Part shown: positions 7,262-13,803 of the stretch, piece by piece | Numbering within the stretch: the first letter of the stretch is position 1 | Layout: every line of letters begins with the position of its first letter | Assembly (NCBI GenBank): GCA_903958285.1 | Contig: CAJBSR010000089.1 | Location: 1 to 13,803, forward strand | Source of the DNA: an uncultured Sphingomonadales bacterium | Lineage (GTDB): Bacteria; Pseudomonadota; Alphaproteobacteria; Sphingomonadales; Sphingomonadaceae | Direction of reading: 5' to 3' | DNA length: 13,803 bases | Made by a program: the position numbers and the translations under genes | The notes under the pieces: generated by a model | Told to the model about the DNA's origin: nothing | What the model saw: the letters and a program-made list of their open reading frames with translations, nothing else | Database searches by the model: none

Positions 7262-9343
7262 CTAAAATTTCAGCCGCGCGGAAAGCCGGGCATTACGCGG
7301 GGCACCCGGGGTGATGTTGTTGTTATTGTGCGCGTCCGCAAAATAGGTGGTGTTGAACAGGTTTTCGACGTTGAGCTGAACCTGGATGCGGTCTGATACA
7401 TTGAAGAACAAGGCCCCATCCACGCGGGTATAGCCGGGGAGGCGCGTTGTGGCCGCGGTCGTCCGGATGGCGGCAAACTGGGCCGACTGCCGGATGACGC
7501 CCACGCCAGCCCCAATTTGTGAGGTCACATCAACACGGTTCCAAACGGCAAACTGGTGCTTGGGCACTTGCGACAGGCGAACAAAATCATTGCCCCGCAG
7601 CTTTGCGTCTTGGAAGGTGTAGCCCCCGCTGATCTGCCAGTGACGGACGATCCGGCCGGTTACGCCGAACTCGACGCCTTTGGTGCGTGTCTCACCAATG
7701 TTGATGGTGGTCGTCGGGTCGACAGGATTGGGCGTTGTCGCATTGGTGCGGTCCAACTGAAACAGCGCCAGCGTTGTCGACAGTCCGGGGCGGACATCCC
7801 ACTTTGCGCCGAGTTCAACGTTAGTGAACTTTTCCGGTGCGAGATTTTCCTGAACAGCTGAGAGAGCCAGAAACTGATCCCCCGAGCGCGGCAGGAAGGA
7901 TTGGCTGTAGCTGCCGTAGATCGACACATTTTCCTGCGGCTTCAAGATGAGGCCGAGGCGCGGGCTGACTTTCTCATCCACGCGGGCAAATGGCCGGTCG
8001 GGGTTGGGGGCGAAGTCCGTGCCGGCAATATCAAACAGGTCAAAGCGCAACCCGACGACAATATCGACATGCTGGCCGATGCTGATCTGGTTCTGCGCAT
8101 AGGCAGAAAAGAACGTCACGTTTGACGTGCTGTCCCGGTTCACAGTTGGAAAGGTGGCTGTCGGATAGGCGATCGCGCCAAGATTGAGCGACGAGAACGA
8201 GAGCACAGCATTGCTGCGTTGGTTGGCGGAGTGTTGCTCCCCATATTCCAGACCGAGCAGCACCTTGTTCTCAACGCTGCCCACGGCCACGTCCCAAACC
8301 AAATTGGTCTGGGCGATCAGGTTCTCCCGTTTGGTGGGGTCAGTATAGCCCGACAGCGCCACCGTTCCGGTGAGCGATGTTGCCGGACCATTGGCAAAGA
8401 CGTTGGTGTAAAGCTTGTCATAGTGACCGTAGAGCAACGTCGTCGACCATTTCAGCGTGTCGGTCAGGTCCCCATCCAGACGCGCCTTCAAGAGATGCGC
8501 TTCGAGGCCGGTCCGGTTGAGCCCCGGAACGCCGAAGAATGTATCGCGGTGGCCCGGCAGGGGGCCGGGCGTGCAAGGCTGCGCGCACGCCAGCGACGGG
8601 ATGCCGCGATCTGTGACACGATCATCCTTCACATATTCATAGGACAGGCCCGCCCGCCATCCGCCACCAAGGTCAGCGGCGATATAGGGATTGATGGCGT
8701 ACCGTTCCCCGCCGAAGGCATCACGGTGGTTGTCGAGATGTTCGTAAAAGGCGTTCACACGGAGTGCGGTCGTGCTGGACAGCGGCGTGTTCACATCCGC
8801 GGCCACGTCCCAATTGCCAAAACTGTTGAAGCTGCCGGTTACGCCCGCAAACGGACGTTCCGCGCTGGGCGCCTTTTGCACGCGGTTGATGATACCGCCG
8901 CCGCCGCCGCGTCCGAAAATCAGTGCGTAGGGGCCCTTCAGCACCTCAACGCGCTCGATATTGTAGAGGTTGCGGTAGTATTGGACGTCGTCCCGCACAC
9001 CATCGACGAAGAAGTCTGCGGTGGAATTCTGGCCGCGAATGGTGATCTGGTCCCGGTTGCCCTCGCCCTGCCCGACGGTGGTGCCCGGCACATAGCGCAG
9101 GACATCCGCCATGCTGTGCTGGGCCTGATCATCCAGCTGCTGGCGCGTCACAACGGAAATCGTCTGGGGCACATCAATCAGCGGTGTATCGGTCTTGGTC
9201 GCCGTCACAGAATTGGTTGCAACATAACCTTCGGAATATCCTGTCACGATGATCGTGGTCGCCTCAACATCTTCCGCTTCCGCTGCAAAAACAGGCAGAG
9301 GCGCCGCGGCCAATGCTGTAGTGATGAGCAGAAGAAATTTCAT
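7262..9343 (-). CDS. TonB-dependent siderophore receptor (Fiu-like, catecholate type)
   Basis: This 693-residue outer-membrane receptor should import ferric siderophore with energy from TonB-ExbBD. A signal peptide (1-20, cleavage after VFA) is followed by a TonB-box-like TTIIVTGY (29-36). The plug domain spans about 45-160, with DVPQTISVVTRQQLDDQ, ITIRGQN, FFVDGVRDD, YNIERVEVLKGPYALIFGRG and a GGGGGIINR glycine run. A beta-barrel follows, ending in the usual terminal Phe (SARLKF). The plug wording matches the siderophore receptor family that includes Fiu and other catecholate receptors; the actual ligand cannot be read from sequence. The ATG has AGGGA five bases upstream. A Fur-box-like palindrome lies 46-66 bp upstream of the start, consistent with iron repression. 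No siderophore synthesis or reductase genes are adjacent. Confidence 0.93.
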   Translation of the reverse strand: MKFLLLITTALAAAPLPVFAAEAEDVEATTIIVTGYSEGYVATNSVTATKTDTPLIDVPQTISVVTRQQLDDQAQHSMADVLRYVPGTTVGQGEGNRDQITIRGQNSTADFFVDGVRDDVQYYRNLYNIERVEVLKGPYALIFGRGGGGGIINRVQKAPSAERPFAGVTGSFNSFGNWDVAADVNTPLSSTTALRVNAFYEHLDNHRDAFGGERYAINPYIAADLGGGWRAGLSYEYVKDDRVTDRGIPSLACAQPCTPGPLPGHRDTFFGVPGLNRTGLEAHLLKARLDGDLTDTLKWSTTLLYGHYDKLYTNVFANGPATSLTGTVALSGYTDPTKRENLIAQTNLVWDVAVGSVENKVLLGLEYGEQHSANQRSNAVLSFSSLNLGAIAYPTATFPTVNRDSTSNVTFFSAYAQNQISIGQHVDIVVGLRFDLFDIAGTDFAPNPDRPFARVDEKVSPRLGLILKPQENVSIYGSYSQSFLPRSGDQFLALSAVQENLAPEKFTNVELGAKWDVRPGLSTTLALFQLDRTNATTPNPVDPTTTINIGETRTKGVEFGVTGRIVRHWQISGGYTFQDAKLRGNDFVRLSQVPKHQFAVWNRVDVTSQIGAGVGVIRQSAQFAAIRTTAATTRLPGYTRVDGALFFNVSDRIQVQLNVENLFNTTYFADAHNNNNITPGAPRNARLSARLKF

Positions 9344-9388
9344 GGTTGTCCCTGATCGAGTCTTTGGTGTCGCAAAGGCCGATATCGA

Positions 9389-9409
9389 TATTGCAAACTA
9401 TTCGCAATA
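9389..9409. promoter_or_regulatory. Fur-box-like operator upstream of the TonB receptor
   Basis: A 21-bp imperfect palindrome has perfect outer arms, TATTGC (9389-9394) and GCAATA (9404-9409). The core TGCAAACTATTCGCA (9392-9406) agrees with an alphaproteobacterial Fur-type half-site pair (TGCAAAT-N-ATTTGCA) at all but two positions. It lies 46-66 bp before the receptor ATG, overlapping where the promoter should be. The HNH-like gene starts 128 bp away on the other side and could share it. Confidence 0.6.
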
Positions 9410-9536
9410 GCGAAATGAGGGAAGCGGATCCGTCGATAGCGAGGGAGAGCGCGTCGGCGCGGCACTCCGGTATAGCAATGCCAACGGCGCACGGTATGAG
9501 GAGCATATCGTCATCGCAGACAATTCAGGCAGACCA

Positions 9537-9875
9537 ATGGCTCGCAAACATTCGAAAAAGGACCCCTATGGCGACCTCTACCGGGACGAAGAGGTTCCAG
9601 AGCCCGTGGTACTTTGCTGGCTCTGTGGACGTCCGACTGCAAAGAACATTGTCTGGCATCATCCGGTGCCAAAGAGCCGCGGCGGGCGCGACGTCGTCCC
9701 GATGCACCCCATTTGTCAGCAAACGCTGATCACCAATTTCACCAATTCCGAATTGCAGCGTCACGGAATGGACGTGGAAGGTCTGCTCGCCAACCCGACA
9801 GTGCGTAAGTTTGTTGATTGGGTGGCCAATAAGGACCCGGATTTTACGGCGACCATCGCCAAGAAAAAGCGATAA
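9537..9875 (+). CDS. Small HNH-endonuclease-like protein, degenerate C-terminal motif
   Basis: The protein has 112 residues. It carries a CWLC knuckle (Cys27, Cys30) followed by WHHPVPKSRGGRD (His41-His42) and HPIC (Cys60), the layout of a small zinc-containing HNH domain. Similar short proteins, as I recall, are common in sphingomonads and usually read HPICH near the end of the motif. Here the sequence is HPICQQTLITNF, so the His after Cys60 and a likely second His a few residues on are replaced by Gln and Ile. Metal binding or cleavage may therefore be altered. No partner gene (terminase, toxin, restriction enzyme) is adjacent: the upstream neighbour is a divergent TonB receptor and the downstream one a convergent DoxX gene. 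The start follows a weak AGG. Its biological role is unknown. Confidence 0.75.
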   Translation: MARKHSKKDPYGDLYRDEEVPEPVVLCWLCGRPTAKNIVWHHPVPKSRGGRDVVPMHPICQQTLITNFTNSELQRHGMDVEGLLANPTVRKFVDWVANKDPDFTATIAKKKR

Positions 9876-9905
9876 TCCCGCGCTTAAGAGATGGGCAACC
9901 CGGCG

Positions 9906-10301
9906 TCAGCGGCCAAATCGGGCAAGCGCCCCACTCGACCACAAGGCGGCCCAGATCAACACAGGCTGAGCGAGCATCCGAGGGCCGTGATAGGCCCATC
10001 CAAGGCCATGATCAGGCCGCGCCATATCCATAAGAAGGTGATTGATGTTCGCGGGCCACACGCACAGTGCATAGGCCGCAAGCCCCCAACCTGCCGCCAA
10101 GCGCAATCGGGGCCACCAAGGCTGCACCAAGCCAATCGCGCCCGCAATTTCGGCCATCCCGGTGAATGCGATCACGAGAGGTGCGGCCAACACCCAGCTC
10201 GGCGTTATCTTCAGGAACGGAACTGGATCGAGCAGGTGAAGCGCCCCGGCGGCGAAATAAAAACAAGCGAGAAATAGGCGCGTAATGACTTTCGTATGCA
10301 T
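9906..10301 (-). CDS. DoxX-family integral membrane protein
   Basis: This 131-residue hydrophobic protein has about four membrane helices. It shows the DoxX/DoxX-like pattern: FAAGALHLLDPVPFLKITPSW after helix 1, FTGMAEIAGAIGLV in helix 2, and a conserved CVWPANINHLLMD loop after helix 3. Members of this family are inner-membrane proteins of mostly unknown function, some tied to redox or quinone chemistry. The ATG has AGGG nine bases upstream. It lies 108 bp downstream of the MFS gene on the same strand and might be read from the same transcript, but there is no overlap and it may have its own promoter. Nothing in the sequence links it specifically to choline sulfate use. Confidence 0.85.
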   Translation of the reverse strand: MHTKVITRLFLACFYFAAGALHLLDPVPFLKITPSWVLAAPLVIAFTGMAEIAGAIGLVQPWWPRLRLAAGWGLAAYALCVWPANINHLLMDMARPDHGLGWAYHGPRMLAQPVLIWAALWSSGALARFGR

Positions 10302-10409
10302 TCAGTGAACCCTGTAAATCCCGCCTCGGTCAACATCCCGCTGAAGGTGCTAAAAAGCAATGTTCCGTCGATCGACTGCGTTTGGTTGAGTAGAGCCTGC
10401 GCCAGCCTT

Positions 10410-11591
10410 TCAGTGCTTGGGGCTTGGCGCGGTTGGACCCTTGGTCGCGTCGAAACGACGGGCGAGGGGCCAAACCACGACGATGGCGGCGATGCAGGTC
10501 AGCGCGCCCAGCGGGCCGATTGGCGCATAGCCGCCAAAGCCTTGCGCGATAGCGCCAGCGGCCAGCGATCCCAGCGATTGCGCGAGAAGCCAAGTCCCGG
10601 TGGTGATCACCGCAAGGCGCCCGCTCTGGTCGCAGTCATAGGCGAGCCCCAGCAGCATGGGATAGGTCAGGTACCAACTGACATAATAGCCGATAAAGGC
10701 CACAGCGAAGGCCGTCGGCACGCCCACAGTGGTCAGGAGAGCACATGTCACTCCACAGGCGCCTAGGACCAGCGCCAGCGGCTTGGCGCGGGTGAGGCGC
10801 GTGCTGATCGCAGCAAGCCCCGCATTGCCAAGGGCGCTCGCCAGCGTAGCGAGAGACTGGTAACGACCGAACTCGGTCGCCGGAATGCCAATCGCGTTGG
10901 CGGTGCGTTCTATGAAGGGCCATAGCGCGAGGGTGCCGAAGGCGAACAGGGCCATAGCCAAAAGAACGCGCAGGCCATCCGCGCCAAGCGGCGGGTTCGG
11001 CTGGCGCGCATCGCCGGCGGTTTGATCCTTCCCACCCGGAAGCATCAAGGCCATCAGTCCCAGACCTGCAGAGATTGCGGCCAGAGCCATGAACATGCCG
11101 TTCACCCCGTAACGTGCGCCGACCTGCGGCAGGCCTAGGGCGATTGCCGCGAAGAGGACAGTCTGGAAGGCGATACCGAGCGAGATCCAGCGCGCCGGAT
11201 GGCTTGTTCGTCCCGCCGCAAGGTTAACTGCGGAATTGAGGATGCCAAAGCCGAGGCCGGTCCCGATCCGTCCCGCCAGCAGCAGGCCGAAACTGCCGGT
11301 CAGCGCGGACCCGGCCTGCGAGACGATTACGAGCAGGCTGGCCACCAGCGCCAGCACCCGCGGGTCAAGCCGCCGCGCCTGCGGTGCAATGATGAACATC
11401 GCGGCGGCATAACTCAACGTCTCGGCCATGTTCCACGCCCCCATCGCGAAGGGCGAGAAGCTGTACTGGTCGATCAGGCCGCCGACCAAATAGGTCGTAA
11501 AATTGTTGCCGAGATGAGCCGCGGTGGACGCAGCGCCAATACCAATGAATGTAAAGGCAAAGGGGCGCTCCCCCAGCGCACCCTTGGCCAT
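10410..11591 (-). CDS. MFS transporter coupled to choline-sulfatase
   Basis: The 393-residue protein has about 12 predicted membrane helices in two bundles, with a polar loop at about 187-205 (PGGKDQTAGDARQPN) between them, as in the major facilitator superfamily. Helix 4 carries LLLAGRIGTGLGFGILNSA, and the second half has YYVSWYLTYPMLLGLAYDCD. I cannot assign a known MFS subfamily. Its ATG overlaps the sulfatase TGA (TGATG), so the two are very likely co-translated and functionally linked. The simplest inference is that it imports choline-O-sulfate (or a similar sulfate ester) or exports a product; sequence alone does not decide. The 108 bp downstream hold no gene, only a 10-bp palindrome GTCGATCGAC at 10367-10376. 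Confidence 0.88.
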   Translation of the reverse strand: MAKGALGERPFAFTFIGIGAASTAAHLGNNFTTYLVGGLIDQYSFSPFAMGAWNMAETLSYAAAMFIIAPQARRLDPRVLALVASLLVIVSQAGSALTGSFGLLLAGRIGTGLGFGILNSAVNLAAGRTSHPARWISLGIAFQTVLFAAIALGLPQVGARYGVNGMFMALAAISAGLGLMALMLPGGKDQTAGDARQPNPPLGADGLRVLLAMALFAFGTLALWPFIERTANAIGIPATEFGRYQSLATLASALGNAGLAAISTRLTRAKPLALVLGACGVTCALLTTVGVPTAFAVAFIGYYVSWYLTYPMLLGLAYDCDQSGRLAVITTGTWLLAQSLGSLAAGAIAQGFGGYAPIGPLGALTCIAAIVVVWPLARRFDATKGPTAPSPKH

Positions 11592-13105
11592 CAGCTCCTC
11601 ACCCGCGGAAAGCGGGCCATGGCTTCGAGTTCCTCGAGGTCCATATGGGCGCGGACATATTCCTCACCTGCATTGCGCGGCGGTTGGTAATCCCAAACTG
11701 TGGCCTTGCCGACCGCGTTGGCGGCGCCCACGACGCGCCGCGACCTTTGGCTTTCGATCACAGCCTTAGTGATGGCATCAAAATCCCAGCGCCGGTCCAC
11801 TTCGTTGCGCAGATCGGCAACCATCTGCGCCAGTTCCGGATCGGCGGCGCGGTTGGTCAGTTCGTGCGGGTCGTCCGCCAGATTGAAGAGCATGTCGGGG
11901 TCGACGCGCGAATGAATGAACTTCCAGGGCCCACGGCGGATCATCACGAGCGGGGCAATGGTGCCTTCGCCCATATACTCACCGATCACCTCATCATGCC
12001 CGCCCGTGCCGTTCAGATGCGGCACAAGGCTGCGCCCGTCAAAGGCCAGCGCCGGATCGACATCAAGCCCCGCAATGTCGAGCAGGGTCGGCACCAAGTC
12101 GACCAGCGAGACGCTGGCGTCAATTGCGGCGGGACGATAGCGGCCGGGCGCGTGAATGATCAGCGGGATGCGCGCTGCGCCTTCAAAATAGTGCATCTTG
12201 TACCACAGGCCGCGTTCCCCCAGCATATCGCCATGGTCGCCGCAAACGATGATCACGGTATTGTCGGCCATGCCGGTTTCGCGAAGCGTCTCGAGGATCG
12301 CCGCGAACTGGTCATCAACAAAACTGATCGATCCGAAATAGGCCCGACGCGCCGTGCGGATCATCTCATCGGTCACTTCGGCCGCATCAAGGTCACAGAC
12401 GTGGCGCAGACGTTCCGAATGGGGATCCTGTTCCACATCGCCGCGCCGGACGGTGGGCATTGGAATTTCCACGCCTTCATAGCGGTTCCAATAGTCTTCA
12501 TGGATCGCATAGGGATCGTGCGGGTGGGTGAGTGATACCGTCATAAAGAAAGGCCGCTCATCCTTGTCGCGGGCGATGTCGTAAAGCTTACGGCGCGCGG
12601 TGAAGACAACTTCCTCGTCGAAATCAATCTGGTTGGTGCGGATCGTCGGACCGGCTCCAAGCACGGAATCGAGCGAATGGTACCAGGTCGGCCGGGTGGG
12701 GAAATCGGTCCAGTCGGGGGTCCAGCCAAAGTCTGCCGGATAAATGTCGGTCGTCAATCGCTCCTCATAGCCGTGCATCTGGTCGGGGCCTGCGAAGTGC
12801 ATTTTGCCGGTCAGGATCGTGCGATAGCCGCCGAGCCGCAGGTAATGCGCCATAGTCGGGGTCGAAGCAGGGAATTCGCTGGCATTGTCAAAAGCGCCGA
12901 TCCGCGATGGCAATACACCCGATTGCAGCGTGAAGCGCGCCGGCGCGCAGAGCGGGCTGTTGCTATAGGCGGACCGGAAGAGCACGCCTTCCTCGGCCAG
13001 TCGCGACAGGGTCGGCGCCTTGACCGGCGAAGGGCCATAGAACGGGAGGAAGGGCGCGGCCATCTGGTCGGCCATAAGGATGAGGATATTTGGGGGCTGC
13101 GTCAT
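11591..13105 (-). CDS. betC: Choline-sulfatase (BetC-like sulfatase)
   Basis: This 504-residue type I sulfatase should hydrolyse choline-O-sulfate to choline and sulfate in the cytoplasm; no signal peptide is seen. The catalytic Cys53 lies in CAPAR (C-x-P-x-R), the site converted to formylglycine, with Arg57. Metal-binding Asp13 is in LMADQ, and Asp290-His291 are in CGDHGDMLGERG. Features specific to the choline-sulfatase branch include YEERLTTDIYPADFGWTPDW, SLTHPHDPY and the C-terminal RAHMDLEELEAMARFPRV, and the length fits BetC (about 510). In rhizobia betC sits with betA/betB/betI, which are absent here; instead an MFS transporter is coupled downstream and an MHS transporter is divergent. 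A palindrome lies 16-29 bp before the ATG and no clear Shine-Dalgarno is visible. An anaerobic- or FGE-type maturase is not in the window. Confidence 0.9.
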   Translation of the reverse strand: MTQPPNILILMADQMAAPFLPFYGPSPVKAPTLSRLAEEGVLFRSAYSNSPLCAPARFTLQSGVLPSRIGAFDNASEFPASTPTMAHYLRLGGYRTILTGKMHFAGPDQMHGYEERLTTDIYPADFGWTPDWTDFPTRPTWYHSLDSVLGAGPTIRTNQIDFDEEVVFTARRKLYDIARDKDERPFFMTVSLTHPHDPYAIHEDYWNRYEGVEIPMPTVRRGDVEQDPHSERLRHVCDLDAAEVTDEMIRTARRAYFGSISFVDDQFAAILETLRETGMADNTVIIVCGDHGDMLGERGLWYKMHYFEGAARIPLIIHAPGRYRPAAIDASVSLVDLVPTLLDIAGLDVDPALAFDGRSLVPHLNGTGGHDEVIGEYMGEGTIAPLVMIRRGPWKFIHSRVDPDMLFNLADDPHELTNRAADPELAQMVADLRNEVDRRWDFDAITKAVIESQRSRRVVGAANAVGKATVWDYQPPRNAGEEYVRAHMDLEELEAMARFPRVRS

Positions 13106-13120
13106 GAACTGACGCTATCG

Positions 13121-13134
13121 GGCCGAAATCGGCC
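13121..13134. promoter_or_regulatory. Palindrome just upstream of betC
   Basis: GGCCGA-AA-TCGGCC is a perfect 6-bp-arm inverted repeat, 16 bp before the betC ATG, where a Shine-Dalgarno would otherwise be expected nearby. It could be a repressor operator or a hairpin in the betC leader. It does not resemble any BetI site I know. The rest of the 271-bp divergent region is A/T-richer around 13150-13195 (a likely promoter area), but I cannot name -35/-10 boxes with confidence. Confidence 0.35.
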
Positions 13135-13376
13135 TGTCCAAGCAATCTTCTAGGGCAAGCTGAACCAATAGATAAAATAAGCACTGCTAATCTTGTGGCG
13201 CGGTGGGTGCACTCTAGCCGCGTCCTGTCTCCCGCGAACCATGTCGTGCCGATCCCGAATACCCAGTTCCCCCTTGGCATCAGGCTAAGGTGCCTTGTCT
13301 CCTGTTGCGAAATTCGCCACCGTTGCTCGTGGTCGAAATCGCGAACCAATCTGCGCTCAGCGCTTCGCGTGGGCCG

Positions 13377-13803
13377 ATGTCCCGACGATCCATGGTCGTC
13401 GCGGGCCTGTCTACAGTTGTGGAATGGTATGATTTCACACTCTACCTCTATTTTTCGACGGTGTTGGGTCGTGTGTTCTTCGGAACTGGCCCCCAGTCGA
13501 TGACGGTCACACTCGGCGGCTTTGCGGTCGCCTACCTGATGCGGCCCATCGGCGCGCTGGTTTTTGGACATTTTGGTGATCGGAGGGGTCGGCGGGTCAC
13601 GATGCTCGGCTCGATGGCTTTGATGACCCTTGCCATGCTCGCAACTGCAATGCTGCCGACTTATGCGCAGATTGGCCCGCTCGCCGGCGTGATGCTGATC
13701 GCGTTGCGCTGCTTGATGTCATTCTCGGTTGGCGGAGAATATACCGGCGTCGTCGCGTATCTGCTGGAAGGGGCCAGGGACAACAGGCGCGGATTGATCA
13801 CCA
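13377..13803 (+). CDS. MHS-family (ProP-like) MFS transporter, N-terminal part
   Basis: The 142 visible codons run off the right edge. The start of a metabolite:H+ symporter is clear: VVEWYDFTLYLYFS in helix 1 (residues 14-27), FAVAYLMRPIGALVFGHFGDRRGRR (MFS motif A, about 49-73) between helices 2 and 3, and RCLMSFSVGGEYTG (111-124) in helix 4. The MHS group includes ProP (proline/betaine) and carriers of carboxylates, so a choline- or betaine-type osmolyte would suit the divergent choline-sulfatase, but this is inference. Start choice is weak: ATG 13377 puts the EWYDF motif at the usual distance. ATG 13392 is also in frame, the frame stays open back to a stop at 13215, and no good Shine-Dalgarno is visible for any candidate. 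Confidence 0.82.
   Translation, partial: MSRRSMVVAGLSTVVEWYDFTLYLYFSTVLGRVFFGTGPQSMTVTLGGFAVAYLMRPIGALVFGHFGDRRGRRVTMLGSMALMTLAMLATAMLPTYAQIGPLAGVMLIALRCLMSFSVGGEYTGVVAYLLEGARDNRRGLIT

Noticed and set aside
8219..9355. 378-codon open frame on the plus strand opposite the TonB receptor
   Set aside because: It is the reverse-strand shadow of the plug and barrel of a clear TonB receptor with signal peptide. Long antisense frames are common in high-GC DNA, and no domain is recognisable.
10302..10409. Possible terminator or operator between the MFS and DoxX genes (GTCGATCGAC at 10367-10376, nearby T-run)
   Set aside because: The 10-bp palindrome has no loop and is separated from the CTTTTT on the minus strand by several bases, so it does not make a convincing rho-independent terminator. 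It may be chance.
11645..12535. 296-codon open frame opposite choline-sulfatase
   Set aside because: It is antisense to the conserved C-terminal two-thirds of the sulfatase and shows no domain or ribosome-binding site.

Overview
The window looks like alphaproteobacterial chromosome, most likely from a sphingomonad (order Sphingomonadales). The main reason is a complete general stress response locus: anti-sigma factor NepR, sigma factor EcfG, a HisKA_2-type membrane histidine kinase, and the divergently transcribed anti-anti-sigma response regulator PhyR. A catecholate-type TonB receptor and a small HNH-like protein of a kind I associate with sphingomonads agree with this. The order is inferred from gene content; no rRNA or phylogeny is available here.

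Layout. Positions 1-2059 (minus strand) hold nepR-ecfG-kinase, with start and stop codons overlapping at both junctions; the kinase runs off the left edge. phyR (2236-3018, plus) is divergent from it. The 176 bp between them carries two back-to-back EcfG-type promoters (GGAAC-N17-GTT), so the circuit probably controls itself. A hairpin separates phyR from a convergent 783-codon gene (3097-5448, minus) that fuses a glycosyltransferase to a UDP-galactopyranose mutase. This fusion gene has its own near-perfect EcfG-type promoter (GGAAC-N16-CGTT) about 110 bp upstream, which places galactofuranose glycan synthesis in the stress regulon. Next comes a FixL-like membrane histidine kinase (5744-7240, plus) in which the haem-ligand histidine of FixL appears to be serine. 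It is followed by a convergent TonB-dependent siderophore receptor (7262-9343, minus) with a Fur-box-like palindrome upstream, then a small HNH-like protein (9537-9875, plus).

The right side is a metabolic and transport block. A DoxX-family membrane protein (9906-10301), an MFS transporter (10410-11591) and a choline-sulfatase (11591-13105) all lie on the minus strand, with the sulfatase stop overlapping the MFS start (TGATG). Divergent from them, at the right edge, is the start of an MHS-family (ProP/metabolite:H+ symporter type) transporter. Together these suggest uptake of choline-O-sulfate or a related osmolyte and its hydrolysis to choline and sulfate.

Taken together the window covers stress sensing, an envelope-glycan output, iron uptake and use of a sulfated osmolyte. 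I see no rRNA, tRNA, CRISPR array, insertion sequence or prophage genes. The least ordinary features are the EcfG-controlled glycosyltransferase-mutase fusion, the mirrored stress promoters, the haem-ligand-less FixL relative and the HNH protein with a degenerate C-terminal motif.
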